A DNA stretch of 64,000 nt from Camelimonas lactis (GTDB lineage: Bacteria; Pseudomonadota; Alphaproteobacteria; Rhizobiales; Beijerinckiaceae). Numbering within the stretch: position 1 is the first letter of the stretch; every line of letters starts with the position of its first letter. Under the pieces are notes generated by a model. That model ran no database searches. It was not told the origin of the DNA and saw only the letters and a program-made list of their open reading frames with translations. The translations under genes were made by a program, and so were the position numbers. Location of the stretch: contig NZ_SLWL01000001.1 in NCBI RefSeq assembly GCF_004342915.1, forward strand, positions 124,001-188,000, in the 5' to 3' direction. This document shows, in pieces, positions 24,373 to 33,618 of the stretch.

Positions 24373-25551
24373 ATGTCTGCAAACGACGTCGTCATTGTCA
24401 GCGCCGCGCGCACGCCGGTCGGCTCCTTCAGCGGCTCCTTCGCGGCGGTTCCCGCCCACGAACTGGGCGCGACCGCCATTGAGGCGGCGCTCACGCGCGC
24501 CGGCGTCGCCGCCGCCGACGTGGACGAGGTGATTCTCGGCCAGGTGCTGACCGCCGCCCAGGGGCAAAACCCGGCCCGCCAGGCGGCCATGAAGGCTGGC
24601 GTGCCGGTGGAGGCCAGCGCCTGGGGCCTCAACCAGGTCTGCGGCTCCGGCCTGCGCGCCGTGGCGCTCGGCATGCAGCAGATCGCCAATGGCGACGCCA
24701 GCGTCATCGTCGCCGGCGGTCAGGAGTCCATGTCGCTGTCGCCGCACGCCCATCACCTGCGCGCCGCCACCAAAATGGGCGACGCCAGCTTCATCGACAC
24801 CATGATCCGCGACGGGCTGTGGGACGCCTTCCATGGCTACCACATGGGCAACACCGCCGAGAATGTCGCCCGCCAGTGGCAAATCTCGCGCGATGAGCAG
24901 GACGCTTTCGCCGTCGCCTCGCAGAACAAGGCCGAGGCGGCGAAGAAGGCGGGACGTTTCGCCGGCGAGATCGCGCCGGTCACCGTGAAGGGCCGCAAGG
25001 GCGACGTGGTGGTGGACAGCGACGAGTACATCCGCGAGGGCGCGACCCTCGACGCCATGGCCAAGCTGCGCCCGGCGTTCGTCAAGGACGGCACCGTCAC
25101 CGCCGGCAACGCCTCGGGCATCAATGACGGCGCCGCCGCCATCGTGCTGATGACCGCCGCCGAGGCGCAGCGCCGGGGCCTGACGCCGCTGGCCCGCGTC
25201 GCCTCGTGGGCCACCGCCGGCGTCGCGCCGGAAATCATGGGCACGGGCCCGATTCCCGCCTCGCGCAAGGCGCTGGAGAAGGCGGGGTGGAAGGTGCAGG
25301 ATCTCGACCTGGTCGAGGCCAATGAGGCATTCGCCGCCCAGGCCATCGCCGTCAACCGCGACATGGGCTGGGATCCGGCGATCGTCAACGTCAATGGCGG
25401 CGCCATCGCCATCGGCCACCCGATCGGCGCCTCGGGCGCCCGGGTGCTGACCACGCTGCTGCATGAGATGGCGCGCCGCGACGCCCGCAAGGGGCTCGCC
25501 ACCCTGTGCATCGGCGGCGGCATGGGCGTGGCCATGACCGTGGAGCGCTGA
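24373..25551 (+). CDS. phaA: Acetyl-CoA C-acetyltransferase (beta-ketothiolase)
   Basis: A 392-residue biosynthetic-type thiolase of normal length. The acylated nucleophile is Cys90 in [12 protein letters not shown], His349 lies in [10 protein letters not shown], and the acid/base Cys379 in CIGGGMG. It condenses two acetyl-CoA to acetoacetyl-CoA, first step of polyhydroxybutyrate synthesis, and can run backwards in degradation. The phaB gene that usually follows is found 4.5 kb further on, beyond an oppositely oriented autotransporter gene. No PHB synthase gene is in the window. atoB would be the alternative name. Confidence 0.94.
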   Translation: MSANDVVIVSAARTPVGSFSGSFAAVPAHELGATAIEAALTRAGVAAADVDEVILGQVLTAAQGQNPARQAAMKAGVPVEASAWGLNQVCGSGLRAVALGMQQIANGDASVIVAGGQESMSLSPHAHHLRAATKMGDASFIDTMIRDGLWDAFHGYHMGNTAENVARQWQISRDEQDAFAVASQNKAEAAKKAGRFAGEIAPVTVKGRKGDVVVDSDEYIREGATLDAMAKLRPAFVKDGTVTAGNASGINDGAAAIVLMTAAEAQRRGLTPLARVASWATAGVAPEIMGTGPIPASRKALEKAGWKVQDLDLVEANEAFAAQAIAVNRDMGWDPAIVNVNGGAIAIGHPIGASGARVLTTLLHEMARRDARKGLATLCIGGGMGVAMTVER

Positions 25552-25577
25552 CGGGCGCTTTCCCAGGGCAGACGATA

Positions 25578-25607
25578 AAAAGCGTCGCGGTTGGCCGCGG
25601 CGCTTTT
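25578..25607. terminator. Bidirectional terminator between phaA and the autotransporter gene
   Basis: AAAAGCGTCGCGG pairs with CCGCGGCGCTTTT (one G-T pair) around TTGG. T-rich tails follow on both strands (CTTTTGTTTTG rightwards, CTTTTTATCG leftwards), serving the two convergent genes. Confidence 0.85.
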
Positions 25608-25644
25608 GTTTTGCAGCTGTTTTCACTGCGTCGCGCCCTGGCGC

Positions 25645-28600
25645 TTACCAGGTGAAGCGCAGACCCGCCTTGCCGCTCCAGCCGTCGCGGCGGCCGTCGA
25701 AGCTGGTTTGATAGCTGACGGCGGCGTAGAGCGCGGCCGAGGCGTTGAACTGGGCGGTGACGCCAGCGCTGATGTCGGCCCAGGCGCCCTTCATGTCGGA
25801 GCGGAACGGCACATAGCCCAGTTCGCTGGAGAAGTTGGCCTTGGGGACGCCAGCAAACTCGTTCCAGATATTGCCGCGCAGCCAGGCGTTGAGGCGCACC
25901 GGGCCATGGGCCGTATCCATCACCCAGGTCTTCGACAGGCGGGCGCCGACGCGGGCGGCGACGGACTGCACGTCGCTGAACCGCACATAAGAGGCGCCGT
26001 CATAACCGCCGTCGAAGTTGATCTTCTGCAGCACGATCTGCGCCTGCGGCTCCAGCACCCAGCCATCGCCGAGGGCGAACGGGTAACCGGTTTCCAGCGA
26101 CAGGGCGACGCCAAAGCCGCTGGTCGACAGGGGCGTCAGGCGCCCTGAGGACGTCTTCACGTCGCTGTACCAGGTTCCCTGGGCGACGGCGTCCACATAC
26201 CAGCCGGTTGCGCCATAGTGGGTCCAGTAAGCGCCGACGGTGTAGCCGTCGAAGCGCATGTCGCCAGCGCGGATGCCGGTGTAATGGCGGGCCGAGCCGT
26301 CGGCATGACCGGCGCCGATGTAGATCCCGGCGTGATCGCGGCTGCCGTCCGCATGTTCCTTGCGATACAGGTCCATGCCGATCTGGAAGGCGTAGAAGTC
26401 CCAGGTGAAGGCCGGGCCTGAGCCGTAAACGCCGCGACCATCACCGTCGTTATTGCCGTGGCTGCCGATCACGCGGCCCCAGACGGCCCTTGACAGGGGG
26501 GAGCCGTTGGCGGCGCTGAGGCCGCGTTGCAACTCCTGCTCGCCGACGCGCTCATGCAACGTGCCGAGCATGGTCTGGCCATAGAGCAGGGCCATGGAGG
26601 GCAGGGCGGCGTAGAGTGAAGTTTCCTTCCGGAAGTCGGGGATGACCGGGCCGCCGCCACCGCCACCGCCGCCACCATCGCCGCCGCGGCCGCCATTGTT
26701 GCCGCCGGAGCTTTGCGCTTCCGAGCGCAGATACCAGGATTCCGGATCGGAGGCGTCGCGGGAGCCGCGATACAGGGTGTACTCGTAGGGGCCGGCGACC
26801 AGATTGCCGGCGGAGAAGGCATTGGCGGCCGTGGCGGCGCCGTTGATGGCGCTGACCACGAGAATGCCGTTGCCGGGGGTCGCCGCGCCCGGCCCGCCCA
26901 CATTGGTGATGGCCAGTGTGGTGGAGCCCGTTCCCGCGCCGCCATTGATGATCAGCCGGTCAGACGGCGAGCCGTCGCTGCCGAGGTACGTGTTGAGGGC
27001 GATGACGCCGCCGACGCCGGTATAGCTGCCCACCGTCAGCGTGTTGCCGACGCCGGCGCCGCCAAGCCGGACCAGGCCGGCATTGGTCAACTGGCCGCCG
27101 ATGGTGAAGTTGCCGGTCGGGCCGCCAGAGAAGGCCGACAGGGCATTGGCGACGGCGATGACGCCGTCGTTGCGCGTGTCGCCGGCCACGGAGCCGTAAC
27201 CGCCCAGCGTCGCGCCCGCCGCCACGCCGATGGCGCCGGCGCCGGTGATGGCGGCGCCCATGCTGTCGGGGCCGCCCACCGCCAGGGTTCCGGCCAGCAC
27301 CTGGGTTGGACCGGTCCAGGTATTGACGTTGCTGAGCAGCGTCATGCCCGCGCCCGCCTGGGTGACGGCGCCGGAGCCGGAGATGACGCCGTCGAACGCA
27401 TAAGTGTTCGACCGGTTGAAGGCCAACTGGCCGTCGTTGAGCACATCGCCGACCAGCGAGCCGGTCGCGCCGCCGTCGCCCAGTTGCAGGGTTCCGGCCG
27501 TGATGGTCGTGCCGCCGCTCCAGGCGTTGGCGCCGGTGAGGATGGTGGTTCCGGGGCCGGCCTGCGTCACGGCGCCGGCGCCGGAAATCACCCCGGCGTA
27601 AGTCCAGGCGTCGGAGCGGTTGAACACGAGCTGCGCCTGGTTGTCGACGTCGCCGACCAGCGAGCCGGAGGCGCCGCCGTTGCCCAGTTGCAGCACGCCG
27701 GCGGCGATGGTCGTGCCGCCAGCCCACGTGTTGTCGCCGGCGAGGATCAGGGTTCCGTCGCCGGACTTGGTGAGGGCGCCCGGGCCGGTAATGGCCTGGA
27801 GGACGCTGCCGGCGGCGCCGGCGACCACATCGAAGGCGCCATTGCTGGCGGTGATGGTGACGGCGCGGGCCGACAGCGCATAGCTGCTGGTGAAGCGGAA
27901 GGCGCCGCCGTCCAGCGTCAGGGGGCCGCTGGCGGCGCCGAGGGCGCTGTCCGCCGCCGCCGCGACAACGCCGCCGCGAATAATCGTGCCGCCGGCGTAG
28001 GCATTGCCCGCCGGCGCGTCAGGGGCCAGCGTCAGCACGCCGTCGCCGGTTTTTTCGACGACGCCGGCGCCGGTGATCTGGCCGACATAGGTTGCATCGT
28101 CGCCGGCCGGCTGGGTGAAGCGCACCACGCCGTCGTTCTGGATATTGTTGAGGTTGGCGGCGGGGTCGACGCGCACCGGCATGCTCTGGGCGCGGGCTTC
28201 GAGCACGCCGGCGTTCCCCACGAGCACGTCGCCCTGATAGTCGGAATTGTCGCCGGTCAGCGTCAGCAGGCCGTCGCGCACCGTGGTTGTCTGGTAGCCG
28301 TCAAGGCTGCCGGTCACGGTCCACTGGCCGGCGCCGTCCTTGATCAGGGCCTGGAAGTTGGCGACGTGGCTGGCGATTTGGTCCTGGGTTCCGGCGGCGC
28401 CGTCGAGGAACAGGCTGTTGAAGCCGCCGCCGCCATCGACGTCGCCGATGATGGTTGAGCCGGCGTGGATGTGCAGGTCATCGTCGCCATCGAGAAAGAC
28501 GACGTCGCCCTGGAGCAGGGCGCCGGTGCGGTTGATCAGGACGATGCCGGCGTTGGCCCCGCCCGTGCTGGAGCCGAACAGATAGCTGCCGTCGGTGCGA

Positions 28601-29172
28601 ATGATGGAGCCGTAATTGTCGACGACGTTGCGCTCGCCTGTTGTCTCGTCCTGGAACCAGATCGGTCGGCTGTTCTCCGTCTGGATCAGGCCGTAATTGG
28701 TGATGACGTTGCCGGCGCCGTGCACATTGATGGCCTCGGCGTTGTCCTGCCCGCCAGTCTTGGTGACGGATGCGCCGGCCTCGATCAGCAACCGGCCGTT
28801 GCTGCCGAATTCAATGGTGTTGTTGCCGGTGCCCCACGGACCGTCCTGAAAATTGGTGGCGTTGTTGGTCACATGGCCGCCGCTGCGGATGGTGATCATG
28901 GCGCCGTCGCCCAGGGAAATGGCCGGGCTCTCGGAGGTGGCGATCGACGCGCCGCTTTCAATCATGACGGTGTGGTTGTCGTCGCCCGGGCCGGTTCCAA
29001 TCATGTTCGGGTAGGGATTGACGGCGGCGGTGGTGCACGTTGTGACGCTGTTGGCGGTGGTGCAGTCAGCGCGCGCCTGACTGGCGCCGGCGAGGATCGC
29101 TGGCGCGGCGAGCACGCCAGACAGCAGGCGCATTGCGGTTGTGGATGTCAGCGTAATTTTCAGCCTGGCCAT
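25645..29172 (-). CDS. Autotransporter (type Va secretion) with PATR-repeat passenger
   Basis: 1175 residues from ATG 29172, the start with a G-rich ribosome-binding stretch and a signal peptide directly behind it (residues 1-36, cut near ASQARA-DC); the frame extends to 29433 but those residues look spurious. The passenger (about 37-845) is beta-helical, with autotransporter-associated strand repeats such as LTKSGDGTLILAGDNTWAGG, ending in a run of glycines. Residues about 850-1175 are the outer-membrane barrel, with LYAALPSMALLYGQTMLGTLHERVG at its head, and the protein ends in an aromatic residue (FTW). The passenger is exposed on the surface; adhesion or aggregation is likely, but no catalytic motif is visible. 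Two early cysteines (CTTANSVTTC) may form a disulfide. Confidence 0.93.
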   Translation of the reverse strand: MARLKITLTSTTAMRLLSGVLAAPAILAGASQARADCTTANSVTTCTTAAVNPYPNMIGTGPGDDNHTVMIESGASIATSESPAISLGDGAMITIRSGGHVTNNATNFQDGPWGTGNNTIEFGSNGRLLIEAGASVTKTGGQDNAEAINVHGAGNVITNYGLIQTENSRPIWFQDETTGERNVVDNYGSIIRTDGSYLFGSSTGGANAGIVLINRTGALLQGDVVFLDGDDDLHIHAGSTIIGDVDGGGGFNSLFLDGAAGTQDQIASHVANFQALIKDGAGQWTVTGSLDGYQTTTVRDGLLTLTGDNSDYQGDVLVGNAGVLEARAQSMPVRVDPAANLNNIQNDGVVRFTQPAGDDATYVGQITGAGVVEKTGDGVLTLAPDAPAGNAYAGGTIIRGGVVAAAADSALGAASGPLTLDGGAFRFTSSYALSARAVTITASNGAFDVVAGAAGSVLQAITGPGALTKSGDGTLILAGDNTWAGGTTIAAGVLQLGNGGASGSLVGDVDNQAQLVFNRSDAWTYAGVISGAGAVTQAGPGTTILTGANAWSGGTTITAGTLQLGDGGATGSLVGDVLNDGQLAFNRSNTYAFDGVISGSGAVTQAGAGMTLLSNVNTWTGPTQVLAGTLAVGGPDSMGAAITGAGAIGVAAGATLGGYGSVAGDTRNDGVIAVANALSAFSGGPTGNFTIGGQLTNAGLVRLGGAGVGNTLTVGSYTGVGGVIALNTYLGSDGSPSDRLIINGGAGTGSTTLAITNVGGPGAATPGNGILVVSAINGAATAANAFSAGNLVAGPYEYTLYRGSRDASDPESWYLRSEAQSSGGNNGGRGGDGGGGGGGGGPVIPDFRKETSLYAALPSMALLYGQTMLGTLHERVGEQELQRGLSAANGSPLSRAVWGRVIGSHGNNDGDGRGVYGSGPAFTWDFYAFQIGMDLYRKEHADGSRDHAGIYIGAGHADGSARHYTGIRAGDMRFDGYTVGAYWTHYGATGWYVDAVAQGTWYSDVKTSSGRLTPLSTSGFGVALSLETGYPFALGDGWVLEPQAQIVLQKINFDGGYDGASYVRFSDVQSVAARVGARLSKTWVMDTAHGPVRLNAWLRGNIWNEFAGVPKANFSSELGYVPFRSDMKGAWADISAGVTAQFNASAALYAAVSYQTSFDGRRDGWSGKAGLRFTW
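27290..27790 (-). repeat. About 204-bp tandem repeats in the autotransporter passenger
   Basis: Two complete units and a partial third, offset by 204 bases (68 codons), encode the pattern GGTTI-AG-LQLG-GGA-GSLVGDV...FNRS...GVISG-GA. For example, equivalent GTGCCGCC positions lie at 27713 and 27509. Copies are diverged in third positions, so this is an old duplication kept by selection. Confidence 0.8.
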
Positions 29173-30058
29173 GGGCCCCCCTCCCGACCCGCGCCGCCGG
29201 GCCGGAGCCAGGGCGGAGCAGGTTTTTGGCCCCGACGCACATGCAGGACGGGCTTGCGACCTGGGCGATGCGTTTGCAGCGCGGCGTCGCAACATTGCCC
29301 GGCGATGCGAAGCAGTTGCGTCTGGGCGCCAGAGCGCGATCCTTCGCTGCGGGACCGCGCGACGGCTCCACAGGGTCAATCGCTCTCCAACGACTGGACA
29401 GAGACGGGATGCGCCGCTCACGCCGGATCGCATATGCGCCCCGGATGAGCCGGCCCCGCTCCAGTGAATCGCCTGAATGACGCCGGAAATACTGCTTTTC
29501 TTGCCGGAACAGGCTTGTTTTGAAGTGTAGCGGGTCGGGTAAAATCACAAATTCGGCAAATGAGCTGAGTTTCACCTACCTAAAAGGGTGACTGGCGCCG
29601 CGCCTTCCACCGTATGTCCGGACGACGGCCTACGTCTTTCGTCAGAAAGAGCGAGAAAGAGCGAGAAAGGGCCAGCGTCAGGTCGGCCGGCTCGCGCCAG
29701 GCGCGGCGGAGGCATGACCTGGCGGCGCTGTCAGGAAGAGATTGAAGAACACCGGCCCCTGGAGGGTTTTTCGGGCGGATTGTTCGCGGCGTGGCCATCA
29801 TGGGGGAAGGAGCGCGACGTAATAATACTTTCTTCCTAAGACGTATTCCCCGGCAGTCTTCGACTTTCTGACAGTACTCCCTTCGGGCCGGCCATCGTAT
29901 CACGGGCCTGGGGCGGCGACCTCCGGGGCGCAACGGCATGGCGGCTTCCGGGGAGCGCCGACCCCGCTCACGATGTTTGAAACAGCGTCACCGCGTCCGT
30001 CATGGCGTGGGCGCCCTGGCCAGCGTCGGGCTGACGCCGGCCGGTCTGGAGAAAATTG
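29173..30058 (+). other. Gap upstream of both the autotransporter and phaB
   Basis: 886 bases without a convincing gene. Frames here lack ribosome-binding sites and family resemblance. The region must hold the leftward autotransporter promoter and the rightward phaB promoter. A 10-bp tandem repeat lies at 29643-29672. Confidence 0.5.
29643..29672 (+). repeat. 10-bp direct repeat, three copies
   Basis: Units CAGAAAGAGC, GAGAAAGAGC and GAGAAAGGGC follow each other without gaps in the intergenic region before phaB. Confidence 0.75.
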
Positions 30059-30787
30059 ATGTCCCGGGTTGCTGTTGTTACTGGCGGTACGCGCGGTATT
30101 GGCGCCGCCATATCGAAGGCCCTTGCAGCGGAAGGCTACAAGGTCGCCGCCGTATACGCAGGAAACGACGCGGCGGCGGAAGCATTCCGCGCCGAAACCG
30201 GCGTCAGCATCTACAAATGGGACGTGGGCGACGCCGAGGCCTGCGCCCAGGGGCTGGCGCGCGTGGCGGCCGATCTCGGTCCGGTCGACATTCTCGTCAA
30301 CAACGCCGGCATTACCCGCGACGGCATGTTTCATCGCATGACGTTCGACCAGTGGCGCGAGGTGATGCGCACCAACCTGGATTCGATGTTCACCATGACC
30401 CGGCCGCTGATCGAGGGCATGCGCGAGCGCGGCTTCGGCCGCATCATCAATATCTCGTCGATCAACGGCCAGAAAGGCCAGATGGGCCAGGCCAACTATT
30501 CGGCGGCGAAAGCCGGCGTCATCGGTTTCACCAAGGCGCTGGCGCAGGAAAACGCCGCCAAGGGCATCACGGTGAACTGCATCTGCCCGGGTTACATCGA
30601 CACCGACATGGTGGCGGCGGTGCCGGAGGAGGCGCTGAAGAAGATCATCGCCACCATCCCGACCGGCCGCCTCGGCAAGGCGGAAGAGGTGGGCGATCTG
30701 GTGGCGTTCCTCGCTTCCGACAAGGCCGCCTTCTTCACCGGCGCGGTGCACACGGTCAACGGCGGCCAGTACATCGGCAACGGCTGA
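30059..30787 (+). CDS. phaB: Acetoacetyl-CoA reductase (NADPH)
   Basis: A 242-residue short-chain dehydrogenase starting at ATG 30059, with GGAGA 6 bases upstream (a TTG one codon earlier is less likely). Cofactor motif TGGTRGIG is at 8-15, NNAG at 81-84, the catalytic serine near 133-134, and Y147/K151 in YSAAK. ISSINGQKGQMGQANYSAAK and CPGYIDTDMV are typical of PhaB rather than FabG. It reduces acetoacetyl-CoA to (R)-3-hydroxybutyryl-CoA for polyhydroxybutyrate. phaA lies upstream on the same strand but behind an intervening divergent gene, so the two are not one operon here. Confidence 0.93.
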   Translation: MSRVAVVTGGTRGIGAAISKALAAEGYKVAAVYAGNDAAAEAFRAETGVSIYKWDVGDAEACAQGLARVAADLGPVDILVNNAGITRDGMFHRMTFDQWREVMRTNLDSMFTMTRPLIEGMRERGFGRIINISSINGQKGQMGQANYSAAKAGVIGFTKALAQENAAKGITVNCICPGYIDTDMVAAVPEEALKKIIATIPTGRLGKAEEVGDLVAFLASDKAAFFTGAVHTVNGGQYIGNG

Positions 30788-30813
30788 GCCGTTCCGCCAG
30801 TCGGGATTGCTGG

Positions 30814-30843
30814 GGCGGCCTCCGGGGGGAGGCCGCCTTTTTT
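30814..30843 (+). terminator. Terminator of phaB
   Basis: A 10-bp perfect stem GGCGGCCTCC / GGAGGCCGCC with a GGGG loop, followed by TTTTTT, 26 bases after the phaB stop. Confidence 0.95.
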
Positions 30844-30902
30844 GTCGGCGGGCTGTCGCGCTCCCGCCGCCTGGCGGCCGGGCGTCGTGGTCGCCCTGGC
30901 TA

Positions 30903-31844
30903 TTACCGGGCGAGGGCCTGTTGCAGGCCTGACAGGGTGAAGTCCAGCGAAACGGTGGCGACGAAGGCCGCGCTGCACCAGTTGGACTTGCCGCCGTTCA
31001 GGAAGCCGGCGGGGTCGCCGCTGTTCAGGAAGCAGTCCTTCTTGCTGAGGTCGGTGTCGACGTAGCGCAGGTCGACGGTGAGGTTTTCGTAGGTGTAGCC
31101 GGCGCCAATGTTCCAGGTCGTGTAGCTCTTCAGCTTGACGGCGCCGAGGCGCGCGGCTGTCGTGCCAAGCTGGAAGTAGCCCAGCTCGCCGGAGGCATAG
31201 AAGTTGCCTTTCATGCCGTTAAGAAATTCGGCCGGCAGCGTATACTTCACCGTGCCGTTGTAATAGGTGGCCGGCGCGCCAAGACCGAGGAAGTCCCAGG
31301 AGTGATAGACGCCGGCGCCAACTGTCAGGCCATTGAACGCGGCGCTGACGGACGCGTGCACTTCCCCGAACTCGGAGTTCCTTGGCGACAGGATGGCGGG
31401 GCCGTAAAACGCCCCGGCCGGCGTCACGTATTCGACCGGATTGTACGGGTCCATGAAGCGGCGTTCGCCCGGGTAGCCGTACTGGATGAAGCCAAGGTCG
31501 AAGGTCAGCGGGCCAAGCTTGGGACGAATGCCAACGCCAACGTCAGTCTCGGCCGTCGCCCGGGTCGGCAGGTCGACCTTGGAGACGAAGCCGTTGACGT
31601 AAAAGAAATTGTCGAAGAATTGCGCTTCCGCATAGCCCTGCGCGACGCCAAAACCGTTGGACTGGGAAATGCCGCGGAAACCGTAATTGGACGTGTACTT
31701 GACGCCAAAGGCGATGTCGAACTGGGTGGGGGCGGCGGGCGCGGCCGGCTCGGCCGGAGCGGGGACATCAGCCGCCAGCGCCGGAGCCGCAGCCATGGCC
31801 ACGGTGAGAGCCGCTGCGGCTGAAAGAACGAAAACCTGACGCAT
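30903..31844 (-). CDS. TIGR02001 family outer-membrane protein (porin-like)
   Basis: A 313-residue protein from ATG 31844, with AGGGGG about 11 bases upstream; a start at 31883 would add 13 residues ahead of the signal peptide. The signal peptide is residues 1-24 (ending APALA-AD). An Ala/Pro linker comes next, then a beta-barrel opening with FDIAFGVKYTSNYGFRGISQ, the hallmark of TIGR02001. Alternating aromatic strands run to the end, and two cysteines near the C-terminus (CFLNS, WCSAA) may pair. Members are outer-membrane proteins of unknown solute specificity in proteobacteria. It converges on phaB. Confidence 0.88.
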   Translation of the reverse strand: MRQVFVLSAAAALTVAMAAAPALAADVPAPAEPAAPAAPTQFDIAFGVKYTSNYGFRGISQSNGFGVAQGYAEAQFFDNFFYVNGFVSKVDLPTRATAETDVGVGIRPKLGPLTFDLGFIQYGYPGERRFMDPYNPVEYVTPAGAFYGPAILSPRNSEFGEVHASVSAAFNGLTVGAGVYHSWDFLGLGAPATYYNGTVKYTLPAEFLNGMKGNFYASGELGYFQLGTTAARLGAVKLKSYTTWNIGAGYTYENLTVDLRYVDTDLSKKDCFLNSGDPAGFLNGGKSNWCSAAFVATVSLDFTLSGLQQALAR

Positions 31845-32371
31845 GATGTGGCATCCCCCTGAATGCGTGCCCGAAAACTTCATGGCCAGCTTCGGGGGCG
31901 AACAGGTTCTGGCGCAACGTCAAGCTTGATGCAGACTGCCTTACGACTGTGCAAATGGCGCCTGATCGCGGTCATTTTTGAATCAGAGCCGATGAAATGC
32001 GAACGAACGTGGCCGGGATGACACGGAAGGGCGGCGCGCGGGGGACCTGTGCGGGGATTGTCTGAAAAACACCGTTCCGAAGTGCTGGAGCCCGAAGTAC
32101 CGGAGTCTGGCGTGCTGGAGCCTGGCGCGCGGGGGCCTGGCGGCTGGCTCGGGGCGGCGTCGGCGATCGCGGGCAGGCCATGGCGGGACGGCGCGCCGGT
32201 GATCGCGTAACTGGCGGGATGGAGCGTGAGCGACGCTCAAAGGCCTGGGGGCCGCATGTCGCTGCAGGAATGCGGCGGGCCTGCCCGCCTCAAGATGCGC
32301 CGGGCGGCGCGCCATGTTCATTCCGGCAGGCGGCTGGCCGGAGGCGACGTCTTTCGGGAAACGCTCTGGCG
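31845..32371 (+). other. 527-base gap with short imperfect repeats, no gene seen
   Basis: Around 32080-32150 GC-rich motifs of the type GTGCTGGAGCC/CTGGCG recur imperfectly. The section must hold the promoter of the leftward TIGR02001 gene. No coding frame with a start site was found. Confidence 0.4.
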
Positions 32372-33187
32372 TTACCGCGCAATGATCAGCGTGTTGAACG
32401 ACACCTTGCTGGCGATCGATTTCATCCGCGCGTCGGCGGCGCGCCAGTTGTAGCGGCTGCGCCGGCCGCCGGCGACGCGAACGCCGCCCTTGCTGGCGAC
32501 GCGCACGCCGGCGGGATCGCCAAAGGTGGCTTTTGGCACCTCGCCGGTGACCTTGTAGCCGAGGGCCGCCAGATGGGCGCGGACGCGGACGCAATAGTCG
32601 ACGGAGCGGTAGGAGAACCGGCTCTCGCCGTGGCCGGCCCGGTATTTCATGACGGTGGTGCAGATATCGCCGCCCGAGATGCGCCAGGCGCGCGAAAGAT
32701 AGGATACGCCATAGCGGATGTTGGTTTCGGGAACCGCCAGCTCGGCCAGGCTTCCATCAAAGCCAAGCATGCGGGCGGTGGACGGCAGCACCTGCATCAG
32801 GCCGATCTCGCCGACCCCGCCAATGGCGCTGACGTTGTAATTGCTCTCAACCGTCGCAACGGCGTCCGCCAGTTCCGGCGGCATGCCGGCGGCGCGGGCG
32901 GCGTCCATGACCTTGAGCCGCAGCGCCTCGCGCCCGGGCCGGGGCTTCTTGCGGGGGGCGTCGGCGGCCGGAGCAGCCCCGTCAGATTTCTGTTCCGCGA
33001 AGGGAAGCGGCGGGGAGGGAAGCGGCGGGCCCTGGATCGCCGGGTCGCCATCCGCCGCCTGCTGGGTGGCCATGGCTGGCGTCGCCATCAGGGCGGTGGC
33101 AAAAACTGGGCCGGCAAAAACTGAACCGGCAAGAACTGAACGGACAAGAACTGAACGGACAAGCGCTGAGCGGGCCAGCAGGCGCAT
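32372..33187 (-). CDS. Lytic transglycosylase (SLT domain), secreted
   Basis: About 271 residues from ATG 33187, chosen because a signal peptide follows immediately; the frame runs back to 33442. The signal region is unusual: its hydrophobic core consists of 5-residue repeats (SVLVR, SVLAG, SVFAG), followed by ATPAMA and the mature start. A Pro-rich linker leads to the SLT domain with the catalytic glutamate in VATVESNYNVSAIG, then GLMQVLPSTA and NIRYGVSYLS. It cleaves peptidoglycan with 1,6-anhydro formation in the periplasm. The C-terminal 60 residues are basic. It is monocistronic. Confidence 0.87.
   Translation of the reverse strand: MRLLARSALVRSVLVRSVLAGSVFAGPVFATALMATPAMATQQAADGDPAIQGPPLPSPPLPFAEQKSDGAAPAADAPRKKPRPGREALRLKVMDAARAAGMPPELADAVATVESNYNVSAIGGVGEIGLMQVLPSTARMLGFDGSLAELAVPETNIRYGVSYLSRAWRISGGDICTTVMKYRAGHGESRFSYRSVDYCVRVRAHLAALGYKVTGEVPKATFGDPAGVRVASKGGVRVAGGRRSRYNWRAADARMKSIASKVSFNTLIIAR
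33101..33175 (-). repeat. 15-bp tandem repeat within the signal-peptide region
   Basis: Five consecutive 15-bp units (33101, 33116, 33131, 33146, 33161); units 3 and 4 (AGAACTGAACGGACA on the + strand) are identical and the others differ at a few bases. As 15 is a multiple of three, copy-number change lengthens the signal core by five residues at a time without breaking the frame. Confidence 0.85.
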
Positions 33188-33618
33188 CGCCGCCGGCCAT
33201 GGGGCAGGATCATGCGGGTCTGAACCGTTGCGGCGGCCCGGATCAACATGCGGGTCAATGACAGGCATGCCTGGACATGTGAGGGCAGGGGGCGGCAATT
33301 TCCAGACCGCCAGGCGCGCGGCGCCGGAAGCGGGCGGCCGGCTTCCGTTGTTGTCCGGCCCCAGGCATGGCGGACGCCTGCACCCGGCAGGCGTCGCAAT
33401 CTGATCAGCCCCTGCTACGGATGGCGACCTGTGCATGACCAAAGCCCGTGTGCCGGTTATTTCCGTGGCGTCTGTTCATATGGGCGCGGCGGCGCTGTTA
33501 AAATGGGCGTGGCCGCGCCTGGATCCGTTTCCGTTCAACCAGGCGCGCAAACTGCTCCAGCTTTTCTGTTTTGAGCACATTCTGACCGATCAGCCAGTTC
33601 CGGCTGACCGGAAGGGCG
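33188..33618 (+). other. 431-base gap, no gene seen
   Basis: Between two leftward envelope genes. Frames in both directions lack starts and resemblance. It should hold the transglycosylase promoter. Confidence 0.4.

Noticed and set aside
25591-29448. Long forward-strand frames across the autotransporter gene (for example 26713-28458, 581 codons)
   Set aside because: They are antisense shadows of a GC-rich repetitive gene whose own product has a signal peptide, beta-helix repeats and a barrel. The shadow proteins have no recognisable domain.
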